This document shows, one piece after another, positions 16,615 through 25,627 of a stretch of DNA of 64,000 nucleotides (position 1 is its first letter; every line of letters begins with the position of its first letter). Source of the DNA: Pseudomonas anuradhapurensis (GTDB lineage Bacteria; Pseudomonadota; Gammaproteobacteria; Pseudomonadales; Pseudomonadaceae); contig NZ_CP077097.1 in NCBI RefSeq assembly GCF_014269225.2, positions 3,917,001 through 3,981,000 of the forward strand, written 5' to 3'. The notes beneath the pieces were generated by a model. It was not told where the DNA came from, ran no database searches, and was given only the letters and a program-made list of their open reading frames with translations. A program made the position numbers and the translations under genes.

Positions 16615-17154
16615 TCAGCCCCGGCTGGCGCAGGCCTCGATCGGCAGCAGGTGCTTGACAAAGTTGCACGGCCGGTGCCGCGCATCCAGCTGTTCCGCCA
16701 GGATCCCTTCCCAGGCCGTCCGGCAGGCCCCGGTGGAGCCTGGCAGGCAACACACCAGGGTGCGGTTGGCCAGCCCTGCGAACGCGCGGCTCTGCACGGT
16801 CGAGGTGCCGATATCCAGGATCGACAAGGCCCGGAACAACTCGCCAAACCCGTCGATGCGCTTGTCCAGCAGGCACTCGACCGCCTCCGGCGTGCTGTCG
16901 CGCCCGGTAAAACCGGTACCACCGGTGACCAGCACCACCTGCACCTGGTCGTCGGCAATCCAGGTAGCCACCTGGGCGCGGATCTTGTACAGGTCGTCCT
17001 TGAGCAGCGCCCGTGCCACCAGACGGTGGCCGACCTCCACCGAACGGCTGGCCAGCAGCTCGCCGGAGGTGTCGTTGTCAAAGGTTCGGGTGTCGCTGAC
17101 AGTCAGCACGGCGATGTTGAGCGGTACGAAGACCGCGTCGGCTTGGACGCGCAC
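16615..17154 (-). CDS. moaB: Molybdenum cofactor biosynthesis protein B
   Basis: This encodes 179 residues of the MoaB/MogA fold. NIAVLTVSDTR lies near the N-terminus. VVLVTGGTGFTGRDSTPEAV is the conserved MPT-binding TGGTG motif, and CCLPGSTGACRTAWEGIL is the second conserved loop. MoaB/MogA proteins bind or adenylylate molybdopterin before metal insertion. It is divergent from a LysR regulator gene and belongs to the local molybdenum-cofactor group. Confidence 0.9.
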   Translation of the reverse strand: MRVQADAVFVPLNIAVLTVSDTRTFDNDTSGELLASRSVEVGHRLVARALLKDDLYKIRAQVATWIADDQVQVVLVTGGTGFTGRDSTPEAVECLLDKRIDGFGELFRALSILDIGTSTVQSRAFAGLANRTLVCCLPGSTGACRTAWEGILAEQLDARHRPCNFVKHLLPIEACASRG

Positions 17155-17206
17155 GGCGAAGCTCCTTCAGTGGCATTGCAGCCACGCTAGAGGCATGGCC
17201 CGGGGG

Positions 17207-17217
17207 CGTCCAATCGA
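17207..17217. promoter_or_regulatory. Second copy of the motif found upstream of moaA
   Basis: CGTCCAATCGA lies in the 140-base gap between the divergent moaB and LysR genes, followed by gtaccggctgatca. A copy is also present at 14373-14383. It is a candidate LysR operator. Confidence 0.35.
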
Positions 17218-17294
17218 TATGGCGTACCGGCTGATCAATGACATCTATCGCAAACGTGGGTTAAGGTCTGCACAACCCGATACCAGGCACTTCC

Positions 17295-18182
17295 ATGGAC
17301 ATCAAGCAGCTCAAGTTCCTCATCGCCCTCGACCAGACCCGCCACTTCGGCCAGGCCGCGGCGCTGTGCCATATTACCCAGCCAACGCTGTCCATGCGCC
17401 TGCGCAACCTGGAGGACGAACTGGACCTGGTACTGGTCAAGCGCGGCCAGCGTTTCGAAGGCTTTACCGAAGCCGGCGAGCGCATCCTGGCCTGGGCCCG
17501 CACCCTGCTCGCCGCCCACGACGGCCTGCAGGCCGAGGCCGCCAGCTGCCGTGGCCAGGTGGTCGGCAGCCTGCGCCTGGGCACGGTGCCGCTGGCCAGC
17601 TTCAACCCCATGCACCTGCTGCTGCCGCTGCGTGAGAAATACCCCGAGCTGCACTTCCAGCTCAGCTCGCTGAGTTCGGAGCAGGTCATCGACGGGCTCA
17701 GCCGCAACCAGCTCGACCTGGGCATCTGCTACCTGGACCAGGTCAACACCAGCTTCTTCGAAGTGATCGAACTGGGCACCACCACCATGGGCCTGTTGCA
17801 CGATACCCGGCACTTCCAGTTCGCCAGCGACACCCTGCGCTGGGACGAGCTCGGTGGCATTCCGCTGGGCCTGTTGAGCAAGGGCATGCACTACCGCCAG
17901 TCGCTGGACCTGAGCTTCCGCAGCCGCGGCCTGGAGCCGAATGCGGTGCTGGAAAGCGACTCCAGCTTCCAGCTGATCCAGGCCATCAACACCGGCATGT
18001 GCTGCGCGATCATGCCGCTGGACTGCGGCCTGGAAGACCTCAGCGAACACCTGCGCATCCTGCCGGTGGCCGACGCCGCCATCCACAGCCCGGTAGGCCT
18101 GCTGCTGCGCCGCAGCGAACCACGTTCGGCGATTGCCGAGCAGTGCTTTGCCGAGGCGCGGGCGTTGTTCGCTACCTGTTAA
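17295..18182 (+). CDS. LysR family transcriptional regulator
   Basis: This encodes 295 residues. The N-terminal winged helix-turn-helix is classical (FLIALDQTRHFGQAAALCHITQPTLS, residues 8-33). The remainder is a periplasmic-binding-like effector domain (GSLRLGTVPLASFNPMHLLLPL onward). Divergent orientation to moaB suggests that it controls moaB and perhaps the ydeP/moaA pair through the shared motif. The effector is unknown. Confidence 0.85.
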   Translation: MDIKQLKFLIALDQTRHFGQAAALCHITQPTLSMRLRNLEDELDLVLVKRGQRFEGFTEAGERILAWARTLLAAHDGLQAEAASCRGQVVGSLRLGTVPLASFNPMHLLLPLREKYPELHFQLSSLSSEQVIDGLSRNQLDLGICYLDQVNTSFFEVIELGTTTMGLLHDTRHFQFASDTLRWDELGGIPLGLLSKGMHYRQSLDLSFRSRGLEPNAVLESDSSFQLIQAINTGMCCAIMPLDCGLEDLSEHLRILPVADAAIHSPVGLLLRRSEPRSAIAEQCFAEARALFATC

Positions 18183-18324
18183 TCGCTCAACAGCGAATTG
18201 TCCTACTGCACCCTAGGACTTTTCGCTAGCGACAGGCCGCTCCCGCCGCTTTTATCCTCCTTCACTCACCAGGCAGTGCGACAACGCGCAGCCATTTCTC
18301 ATCCCATTTGTCCAAGGATCTGAC

Positions 18325-19227
18325 ATGACGACACCTTCAGCCGCTTCCACGCCATTGGTATGGAGTGCCGAAAACTTGGCCCCGCTAGGCGGCCTCGGCC
18401 TGTTGGTGATGGTGCTCTTGCTGGTGTCGTTTATCCACAGCAGGGCCGGGTCGCTGTACTTTCTGCGCGACCTGATCTGGCGCAGTTTCGGTGGAAAAAC
18501 AGAGTTCGACGACCTCTCAGAACTGAACGAGATGCGTAAGGAGCTGCGTGAAATCGAATTTTTCAGATACGAGTTCAACATTCCTGCAAACAACTTGCGC
18601 GATGCAAGGCTCGCTCATCGCTGGATCGTGGACAATGGCTTTGCCCCAAGCGATATAGGCCGCAACCGCAAATATATGGATTGGAGCAATTTTGCTGCAC
18701 CCACATTTGCAGTCAATCGATTCAGCCGATGGAAATTGGGGCTGACATTTGTCGCAATGCTTGGGCTCATTGGCACCTTTATGCCATTTTCGTTTTTCGG
18801 CGATTCCAAGTATTTGCTGGTGCATTTGAAAGACGCCCCCGACACGCCCTCGTTCTACCTCTCTACGGACAACATCAAGTTTGAAATGTGGCCAGACAAG
18901 GTCCTGACGCCGGAGCAATGCCGCTCAAACCAAACCCTGAAACCCTTCACAAAAGGCTTTCCTGAAAAGGACTTGGACACCGTTTGCTCATTTTTTATGG
19001 ACCCCAACTACGAATCACACGTGGTGAATGGGCTCAAGGCGCAGCGTTCATTACTGGCAGGCATCGCGTTCGGCAGCATGGTGGGGTTGGTACTGCTGCT
19101 ATTGAAACTTGCCCGTATGCATAGGGCACGATCGCTGTACCAGCAGTGGCAAAAACGCGCTCAATGCGGACTGCAGGCAACGCCATCGGCCACTACGTCG
19201 TCGCCTGCCGATACTGCCGCGGCGTAA
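18325..19227 (+). CDS. Membrane protein of unknown function
   Basis: This encodes 300 residues with three predicted membrane helices, near residues 22-38 (GGLGLLVMVLLLVSFI), 137-156 (KLGLTFVAMLGLIGTFMPF) and 240-260 (SLLAGIAFGSMVGLVLLLLK). Residues 45-130 are charged and probably cytoplasmic. Residues 160-235 carry cysteines (TPEQCRSN, DTVCSFF) and should be periplasmic. I cannot assign it; it might belong to an uncharacterised Pseudomonas family such as DUF6216, by memory only. The gene is visibly richer in A/T than its neighbours, suggesting acquisition. Its last 35 bases overlap the end of a convergent AraC-type gene. Confidence 0.6.
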   Translation: MTTPSAASTPLVWSAENLAPLGGLGLLVMVLLLVSFIHSRAGSLYFLRDLIWRSFGGKTEFDDLSELNEMRKELREIEFFRYEFNIPANNLRDARLAHRWIVDNGFAPSDIGRNRKYMDWSNFAAPTFAVNRFSRWKLGLTFVAMLGLIGTFMPFSFFGDSKYLLVHLKDAPDTPSFYLSTDNIKFEMWPDKVLTPEQCRSNQTLKPFTKGFPEKDLDTVCSFFMDPNYESHVVNGLKAQRSLLAGIAFGSMVGLVLLLLKLARMHRARSLYQQWQKRAQCGLQATPSATTSSPADTAAA

Positions 19228-19963
19228 AACCGGTCAGCTGCTTGAACTGGCGGCTGAAGGCGCTGTGGTCGGTATAGCCGCAGCGCATGGCCACTTCGGT
19301 GATCGGCAGGTCCGAGTGCAGCAGGCGATGGGCATGTTCGAGGCGCGCCTTGTGAATCATCTGCCGTGGCGTGAGGTGGAATACCCGCTTGCAGTAGCGC
19401 TCCAGCTGGGCCACGGAAATACCAGCTATCCGGGTCAGCTCGCGCATGCTGATCGGTTGGTGGAAATGCTGGCGGATGTGCTCGTCCACCGCCGCCAGGC
19501 GCTGGTAGGCCGGGTGGGTGTCGGCGGCTGACTGCAGGTCGACCGAGATGCCGACCAGGCCGATGATCTCCCCTGCCAGGTTGTACAGCGGGCGCTTGTG
19601 GGTCAGGCACCAGCCGGGCTCGCGGCTGCCATACAGGTGCAGTTCCAGCTGGTCTTCCAGCACCAGGCCTTCCTTGAGCACACGTCGATCCTGCTCGGTA
19701 TAACCGGGGCCCAGCTGTGCCGGGAACACCTCGGCACTGGTCTTGCCCAGCAACGGTTGCAGGCGCTTGAGGCCGCAGCGCCGGACCAGGGTGTCGTTGG
19801 CCAGCACGTAGCGGGCAGCCGGGTCCTTGATGAAGATCGCCGCGTTGGGAATGGCATCGAGGATCGGTAGCAGCAAGGCCACACCGGCGAGCAGGGCCTC
19901 GAGGCTGGCGGGGCGGTGCTGGTCGAAGGACTGATACAGGGTTGCCAGGGGGGTGTCGCTCAT
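19193..19963 (-). CDS. AraC family regulator with N-terminal PAS domain, probable hydroxyproline regulator
   Basis: This encodes 256 residues from the ATG at 19963 (MSDTPLATL). The longer frame to 20029 simply reads through a REP element. A PAS domain occupies roughly residues 35-145 (NAAIFIKDPAARYVLANDTLV, WCLTHKRPLYNLAGEIIGLVG). A C-terminal AraC-type double helix-turn-helix (ISMRELTRIAGISVAQLERYCKR, ITEVAMRCGYTDHSAFSRQFK) follows. It is divergent from the hydroxyproline gene cluster, so it is the probable activator of that cluster. Its effector is inferred, not shown. Confidence 0.8.
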   Translation of the reverse strand: MSDTPLATLYQSFDQHRPASLEALLAGVALLLPILDAIPNAAIFIKDPAARYVLANDTLVRRCGLKRLQPLLGKTSAEVFPAQLGPGYTEQDRRVLKEGLVLEDQLELHLYGSREPGWCLTHKRPLYNLAGEIIGLVGISVDLQSAADTHPAYQRLAAVDEHIRQHFHQPISMRELTRIAGISVAQLERYCKRVFHLTPRQMIHKARLEHAHRLLHSDLPITEVAMRCGYTDHSAFSRQFKQLTGFTPRQYRQATT

Positions 19964-19983
19964 CTGCTCTGTCTCGGTTTGCT

Positions 19984-20088
19984 GTGCCGGCCTCTTCGCG
20001 GGTAAACCCGCTCCCACAAGGGGCTTCACAGATCTTGAAGGCGGTGGGGTCCCTGTGGGAGCGGGTTAACCCGCGAAAGGGCCGGCAC
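19984..20088. repeat. REP family I inverted pair (REPIN-like)
   Basis: Two REP units (gtgccggcctcttcgcgggt... and its imperfect complement) in inverted orientation flank about 35 unique bases. It lies in the regulator-permease gap, just upstream of the AraC-type start. Confidence 0.75.
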
Positions 20089-20307
20089 CGCCACTGCAGT
20101 TCTCAAGCCCTTGCCCTGTATGGCTTACAGCCTATCCAGCCGCCTTTCCCCAAGCCACTGCTTTTTTCCAACTGTGCCGATTTCGTCATCCACCCTGCAG
20201 AAAACCATCAAGAACCGCCGCCTTGATCGGTCCACTCTATGCCCCACGCAAGCCGCATCACGTGACATCAGAACTGCCTATCCAATAACCAACAAAAAGG
20301 CGCCCCC

Positions 20308-21918
20308 ATGTCAGGCAAATTCAAGAAACAGTTGTCATTGCTGGACCTCACCTTCATCGGCCTAGGTGCCATCTTCGGCTCCGGCTGGCTGTTCGCCGCC
20401 AGCCACGTTTCGGCCATCGCCGGCCCGGCCGGTATCCTGTCCTGGTTCCTCGGCGGCTTTGCCGTGCTCTTGCTGGGCATCGTCTATTGCGAGCTGGGCG
20501 CCGCCCTGCCCCGCGCCGGTGGCGTGGTGCGCTACCCGGTGTACTCGCATGGCCCGCTGCTGGGCTACCTGATGGGCTTCATCACCCTGATCGCCTTTTC
20601 CAGCCTGATCGCCATCGAAGTGGTCGCCTCGCGCCAGTACGCCGCCGCCTGGTTCCCCGGGCTGACCAAGGCCGGCTCCAGCGAGCCGACCGTGCTCGGC
20701 TGGCTGGTGCAGTTCGCCCTGCTGGGGCTGTTCTTCTTCCTCAACTACCGCAGCGTGAAAACCTTCGCCAAGGCCAACAACCTGGTCAGCGTGTTCAAGT
20801 TCATCGTGCCGCTGCTGGTGATCGGCGTGCTGTTCACCTTCTTCAAGCCGGAAAACTTCGAGGTCCAGGGCTTTGCGCCGTTCGGCCTGTCCGGGGTGGA
20901 AATGGCGGTCTCGGCCGGTGGCATCATCTTCGCCTACCTGGGCCTGACGCCCATCATTTCGGTCGCCAGCGAGGTGAAGAACCCACAGCGCACCATCCCG
21001 ATCGCGCTGATCCTCTCGGTGCTGCTGTCGACCGCCATCTATGCCCTGCTGCAACTGGCCTTCCTCGGCAGCGTGCCAACCGAAATGCTGGCCAACGGCT
21101 GGGCCAGCGTGGCCAAGGAACTGGCCCTGCCCTACCGTGACATCGCCCTGGCCCTGGGTGTCGGCTGGCTGGCCTACCTGGTGGTGGCCGACGCGGTGAT
21201 CTCGCCCAGCGGCTGCGGCAACATCTATATGAACGCCACCCCACGCGTGGTCTATGGCTGGGCGCAGACCGGCACCTTCTTCAAGTACTTCACCCGTATC
21301 GATGCCGAGTCGGGCATCCCGCGCCCGGCGTTGTGGCTGACCTTTGCCCTGTCGGTGTTCTGGACCCTGCCGTTCCCGTCCTGGGAAGCGCTGATCAACG
21401 TGGTTTCCGCGGCCCTGGTACTGAGCTACGCCGTGGCCCCGGTCACCGTCGCCGCCCTGCGCCGCAATGCCCCTGACATGCCGCGCCCGTTCCGGGTCAA
21501 GGGCATGGGCGTGCTCGGCCCACTGTCGTTCATCATCGCCGCGCTGATCGTGTACTGGTCCGGCTGGAACACCGTGTCGTGGCTGCTGGCGCTGCAGATC
21601 GTGATGTTCGTGCTGTATCTGCTGTGCGGTCGCTTCGTGCCGACCCAGCACCTGTCGCTGGCCCAACAGGTGCGCTCGTCGGCGTGGCTGATCGGCTTCT
21701 ATGCAGTGACCATCCTGCTGTCCTGGCTGGGCAGCTTCGGCGGCCTGGGGGTACTCGGCCACCCGTTCGACACCGTGGCCGTGGCCGCCTGCGCCCTGGG
21801 CGTCTACTACTGGGGCGCAGCCACCGGTGTACCGGCCCACCAGGTGCGCCTGGAAGGCGAGGATGAAAGCGAAGTTGGTGTTGAAACCTACAGCAGCCGT
21901 CCCGCTGTCGCTTCCTGA
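20308..21918 (+). CDS. APC superfamily amino acid permease, probable hydroxyproline transporter
   Basis: This encodes 536 residues with about 12-14 membrane helices. The first helix motif GLGAIFGSGWLFAAS is the APC substrate-site signature, and YCELGAALPRAGGVVRYP follows helix 2. AAGG at 20297-20300 serves as the ribosome binding site. It is the first gene after the divergent regulator and lies 23 bases before the 4-hydroxyproline epimerase, so uptake of hydroxyproline is the obvious inference. The C-terminal 30 residues are charged and cytoplasmic. Confidence 0.8.
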   Translation: MSGKFKKQLSLLDLTFIGLGAIFGSGWLFAASHVSAIAGPAGILSWFLGGFAVLLLGIVYCELGAALPRAGGVVRYPVYSHGPLLGYLMGFITLIAFSSLIAIEVVASRQYAAAWFPGLTKAGSSEPTVLGWLVQFALLGLFFFLNYRSVKTFAKANNLVSVFKFIVPLLVIGVLFTFFKPENFEVQGFAPFGLSGVEMAVSAGGIIFAYLGLTPIISVASEVKNPQRTIPIALILSVLLSTAIYALLQLAFLGSVPTEMLANGWASVAKELALPYRDIALALGVGWLAYLVVADAVISPSGCGNIYMNATPRVVYGWAQTGTFFKYFTRIDAESGIPRPALWLTFALSVFWTLPFPSWEALINVVSAALVLSYAVAPVTVAALRRNAPDMPRPFRVKGMGVLGPLSFIIAALIVYWSGWNTVSWLLALQIVMFVLYLLCGRFVPTQHLSLAQQVRSSAWLIGFYAVTILLSWLGSFGGLGVLGHPFDTVAVAACALGVYYWGAATGVPAHQVRLEGEDESEVGVETYSSRPAVAS

Positions 21919-21941
21919 ATCTCTAGCCAATGGACAAGCCC

Positions 21942-22868
21942 ATGAAACACATCCACGTCATCGACTCGCATACCGGCGGCGAACCGACCCGCCTGGTGAT
22001 GAAAGGCTTCCCGACACTGCACGGGCGCAGCATGGCCGAGCAACGCGACGAACTGCGCGAACTGCATGACCAATGGCGCCGCGCCTGCCTGCTGGAACCC
22101 CGCGGCAATGATGTGCTGGTCGGCGCGCTGTACTGCCCGCCGACCTCGGCCGACGCCACCTGCGGGGTGATCTTCTTCAACAACGCCGGCTACCTGAACA
22201 TGTGCGGCCACGGCACCATCGGCCTGGTCGCCTCGCTGCAGCACCTGGGCCTGATTGCCCCGGGCGAACACAAGATCGACACCCCGGTCGGCCAGGTCAT
22301 TGCAACCCTGCATGAGGACGGCGCCGTCACCGTCGGCAACGTGCCCTCCTACCGCTATCGCCAGCAGGTGGCGGTGGACGTGCCCGGGCACGGCGTGGTG
22401 CACGGCGACATCGCCTGGGGTGGCAACTGGTTCTTCCTGGTTTCCGAACACGGCCAGCGCATCGATCTGGACAACCGCGAGGCGCTGACCGACTACACCT
22501 GGGCCATGCTCAAGGCCCTCGAAGCCCAGGGCATCACCGGCGAGCACGGGGCGCCGATCGACCATGTCGAGCTGTTTGCCGACGACGCCACTGCCGACAG
22601 CCGCAACTTCGTGATGTGCCCCGGCAAGGCCTACGACCGCTCGCCGTGCGGCACCGGCACCAGCGCCAAGCTGGCCTGCCTGGCCGCCGACGGCAAGCTC
22701 GCTGAAGGCCAGACCTGGGTGCAGGCCAGCATTACCGGCAGCCAGTTCCACGGCCGCTACCAGCGCGACGGCGAACGCATTCGCCCGTTCATCACCGGCC
22801 GCGCCTACATGACCGCCGACAGCACCCTGCTGATCGACGAACAAGACCCGTTCGCCTGGGGCATCTGA
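21942..22868 (+). CDS. lhpA: 4-hydroxyproline 2-epimerase
   Basis: This 308-residue member of the proline racemase family converts trans-4-hydroxy-L-proline to cis-4-hydroxy-D-proline. The two catalytic cysteines are present at Cys88 (MCGHGTIG) and Cys236 (SPCGTGTS), as in characterised Pseudomonas epimerases. Cysteine at the second site excludes the dehydratase branch, which has threonine. The ATG at 21942 gives the family length; an upstream ATG at 21930 would add four residues. It is the first catabolic enzyme of the cluster. Confidence 0.93.
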   Translation: MKHIHVIDSHTGGEPTRLVMKGFPTLHGRSMAEQRDELRELHDQWRRACLLEPRGNDVLVGALYCPPTSADATCGVIFFNNAGYLNMCGHGTIGLVASLQHLGLIAPGEHKIDTPVGQVIATLHEDGAVTVGNVPSYRYRQQVAVDVPGHGVVHGDIAWGGNWFFLVSEHGQRIDLDNREALTDYTWAMLKALEAQGITGEHGAPIDHVELFADDATADSRNFVMCPGKAYDRSPCGTGTSAKLACLAADGKLAEGQTWVQASITGSQFHGRYQRDGERIRPFITGRAYMTADSTLLIDEQDPFAWGI

Positions 22869-22911
22869 GCCCCGGTTTTTTCCCAGACTGAATACCGCCA
22901 GGAGCAACACC

Positions 22912-23859
22912 ATGACCAGCAACATCTTCACAGGCACCATGCCCGCCCTGATGACCCCGTGCACCGCCGAGCGCAAGCCGGACTTCGACGCCTTGGTGCG
23001 CAAGGGCCGCGAACTGATCGACCTCGGCATGAGCGCCGTGGTGTACTGCGGCTCGATGGGCGACTGGCCGCTGCTGACCGAAGCCGAGCGCCAGGAAGGC
23101 GTGGCCCGCCTGGTCGCCGCCGGCATCCCGACCATCGTCGGCACCGGTGCGGTGAACACCCGCGAAGCCGTATCCCACGCCGCCCACGCGGCCAAGGTGG
23201 GCGCTGCCGGCCTGATGGTCATCCCGCGTGTGCTCAGCCGCGGGGCCTCGCTGATTGCCCAGAAGCACCACTTCTCGGCGATCCTCGCTGCCGCGCCGAA
23301 GCTGCCGGCGGTGATCTACAACAGCCCGTACTACGGTTTCGCCACCCGCGCCGACCTGTTCTTCGAACTGCGCCGCGAATTCCCCAACCTGATCGGCTTC
23401 AAGGAGTTCGGCGGTGGCGCCGACCTGCGCTACGCCGCCGAGCACATCACCTCCAAGGATGACGACGTCACCTTGATGGTCGGCGTCGATACCCAGGTGG
23501 TGCATGGCTTCGTCAACTGCAACGCCACTGGCGCCATCACCGGCATCGGCAATGCCCTGCCACGCGAAGTGCTGCACCTGGTGAAGCTGAGCAAGCAAGC
23601 GGCCAAGGGCGATGCCAAGGCCCGGCGCCTGGCACGCGAGCTGGAAGCGGCGCTGGCGGTGCTGTCGTCGTTCGACGAAGGCTGCGACCTGGTGCTGTAT
23701 TACAAGCACCTGATGGTGCTGAACGGCGACCGCGAATACAGCCTGCACTTCAACGAGACCGACGCCCTGACCGACGCCCAGCGCAACTATGCCGAACAGC
23801 AGTACGCGCTGTTCCGCAGCTGGTATGCCAGCTGGTCGGCCGAGCAGAACCTGGCCTGA
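22912..23859 (+). CDS. lhpC: 1-pyrroline-4-hydroxy-2-carboxylate deaminase (DapA superfamily)
   Basis: This encodes 315 residues of the dihydrodipicolinate synthase/N-acetylneuraminate lyase fold. The Schiff-base lysine is Lys164 (GFKEFGG) and the catalytic tyrosine is Tyr136 (VIYNSPYYG). In this context it should release ammonia from pyrroline-4-hydroxy-2-carboxylate and give 2-oxoglutarate semialdehyde. AGGAGCAACACC precedes the ATG. Position between the epimerase and the semialdehyde dehydrogenase supports the assignment over a true DapA, which is found separately at 34809. Confidence 0.9.
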   Translation: MTSNIFTGTMPALMTPCTAERKPDFDALVRKGRELIDLGMSAVVYCGSMGDWPLLTEAERQEGVARLVAAGIPTIVGTGAVNTREAVSHAAHAAKVGAAGLMVIPRVLSRGASLIAQKHHFSAILAAAPKLPAVIYNSPYYGFATRADLFFELRREFPNLIGFKEFGGGADLRYAAEHITSKDDDVTLMVGVDTQVVHGFVNCNATGAITGIGNALPREVLHLVKLSKQAAKGDAKARRLARELEAALAVLSSFDEGCDLVLYYKHLMVLNGDREYSLHFNETDALTDAQRNYAEQQYALFRSWYASWSAEQNLA

Positions 23860-23880
23860 CTTATGCCCTGCGCGGCCCCT

Positions 23881-23997
23881 TGTAGGAGCGGCCTTGTGTC
23901 GCGACAGGGCTGCGAAGCAGCCCCGGGATTTCCGCGCCGGTACATGAATTGCCGGGGCTGCTACGCAGCCCTGTCGCGACACAAGGCCGCTCCTACA
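23881..23997. repeat. REPIN-like inverted repeat, family II, inside the hydroxyproline cluster
   Basis: The arms are perfect for about 30 bases (tgtaggagcggccttgtgtcgcgacagggctgc) and flank about 35 bases. It separates two genes of the same pathway on the same strand, so the transcript must cross a strong hairpin. Confidence 0.8.
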
Positions 23998-24047
23998 GGG
24001 GACGCGGTTTGCCTTGCTACCCGAACATGATTTCCCAAGGAGGCTCC

Positions 24048-25625
24048 ATGACCCTCACAGGTAACCTGCTGATCGGCCAGACGCCGGTAACCGGCAGCCG
24101 CGTAGCCATCCGTGCCATCGACCCGGCCACTGGCCAGGCGCTGGAGCCGGCCTACCTCGGCGGCAGCGGCGAACACGTGGCCCAGGCCTGCGAACTGGCC
24201 TGGGCCGCGTTCGATGCCTACCGCGAAACCTCGCTCGAACAACGGGCGCAGTTCCTCGAAAGCATCGCCACGCAGATCGAAGCGCTGGGCGATGCGCTGA
24301 TCGACCGCGCCGTGGCCGAAACCGGCCTGCCCCAGGCGCGGATCCAGGGCGAACGTGGCCGCACCTGCACCCAGCTGCGCACTTTCGCCCGCGTGGTACG
24401 GGCCGGTGAATGGCTGGACGTGCGGGTCGACAACGCCCTGCCCGAGCGCCAGCCCCTGCCCCGTGCCGACCTGCGCCAGCGCCAGGTGGCACTGGGGCCG
24501 GTGGCGGTGTTCGGCGCCAGCAATTTCCCCCTGGCCTTCTCGGTAGCCGGCGGCGATACCGCCTCGGCCCTGGCCGCCGGCTGCCCGGTGGTGGTCAAGG
24601 CCCATGGCGCGCACCCGGGCACCAGCGAACTGGTCGGCCAGGCGGTAGCCCGCGCGGTACAGCAGTGCGGCCTGCCAGCCGGCGTGTTTTCACTGTTGTA
24701 CGGCTCTGGTCGGGAAGTGGGCATCGCCCTGGTCCGCGACCCGCGAATCAAGGCCGTTGGCTTTACCGGCTCGCGTAGCGGTGGCATTGCGCTGTGCCAG
24801 GCCGCGCAAGCGCGCCCGGAACCGATCCCGGTGTATGCCGAAATGAGCTCGATCAACCCGGTGTTCCTGTTCGACGCCGCCTTGCAGGCGCGCGCTGAGA
24901 CGCTGGCGCAAGGCTTCGTCGCCTCGCTGACCCAGGGCGCCGGCCAGTTCTGCACCAACCCGGGCTTGGTCATTGCCCGCCAGGGGCCGGCGTTGCAGCG
25001 CTTCATCACCGCCGCCGGCGAGCAGGTAGCCAAGGCCGCTGCGCAAACCATGCTCACCCCTGGCATCTTCGCGGCCTACCAGGCCGGCGTCGCAGCCCTG
25101 GCTGCCAACGCCAATGCCCGCGTCGCCGCCACTGGCCAGGCCGGGCAAGGCCCCAACCAGTGCCAGGTGCAGCTGTTCGTCACCCAGGCCGAAGCGTTCC
25201 TCGCCGACCCGGCGTTGCAGGCCGAAGTGTTCGGCGCCGCATCGTTGGTGGTGGCCTGCGCCAGCGACGAGCAGGTCCGCCAGGTAGCCGAGCATCTGGA
25301 AGGCCAGCTGACCGCCACCCTGCAGCTGGACGATGGCGACATCGACAGTGCCCGCAAACTGTTGCCAACCCTCGAGCGCAAGGCCGGGCGCCTGCTGGTC
25401 AATGGCTGGCCGACCGGCGTCGAGGTGTGCGACGCGATGGTCCACGGCGGGCCGTTCCCGGCCACCTCCGATGCCCGCAGCACCTCGGTGGGCACGGCGG
25501 CGATCCTGCGCTTCCTGCGCCCGGTGTGCTACCAGGACTTCCCCGATGCCCTGTTGCCGCAGGCGTTGAAGCAGGGTAACCCGCTGCACTTGCGGCGCCT
25601 GCTCGACGGTAAACGGGAAAGCTGA
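24048..25625 (+). CDS. 2-oxoglutarate semialdehyde dehydrogenase (aldehyde dehydrogenase family)
   Basis: This encodes 525 residues from the ATG at 24048, which has AAGGAGG upstream. The catalytic Cys302 (GQFCTNPG) and Glu265 (YAEMSS) are in place, as is the [11 protein letters not shown] cofactor loop. The sequence belongs to the NADP-type branch that includes known 2-oxoglutarate semialdehyde dehydrogenases. It completes the pathway from hydroxyproline to 2-oxoglutarate. The stop codon lies 2 bases before the next gene, so the two are coupled. Confidence 0.9.
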   Translation: MTLTGNLLIGQTPVTGSRVAIRAIDPATGQALEPAYLGGSGEHVAQACELAWAAFDAYRETSLEQRAQFLESIATQIEALGDALIDRAVAETGLPQARIQGERGRTCTQLRTFARVVRAGEWLDVRVDNALPERQPLPRADLRQRQVALGPVAVFGASNFPLAFSVAGGDTASALAAGCPVVVKAHGAHPGTSELVGQAVARAVQQCGLPAGVFSLLYGSGREVGIALVRDPRIKAVGFTGSRSGGIALCQAAQARPEPIPVYAEMSSINPVFLFDAALQARAETLAQGFVASLTQGAGQFCTNPGLVIARQGPALQRFITAAGEQVAKAAAQTMLTPGIFAAYQAGVAALAANANARVAATGQAGQGPNQCQVQLFVTQAEAFLADPALQAEVFGAASLVVACASDEQVRQVAEHLEGQLTATLQLDDGDIDSARKLLPTLERKAGRLLVNGWPTGVEVCDAMVHGGPFPATSDARSTSVGTAAILRFLRPVCYQDFPDALLPQALKQGNPLHLRRLLDGKRES

Positions 25626-25627
25626 GC

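Noticed and set aside
19964..20029. N-terminal extension of the AraC-type regulator
   Set aside because: It reads through a REP element (MKPLVGAGLPAKRPA is a common REP translation), so it is not protein sequence under selection.
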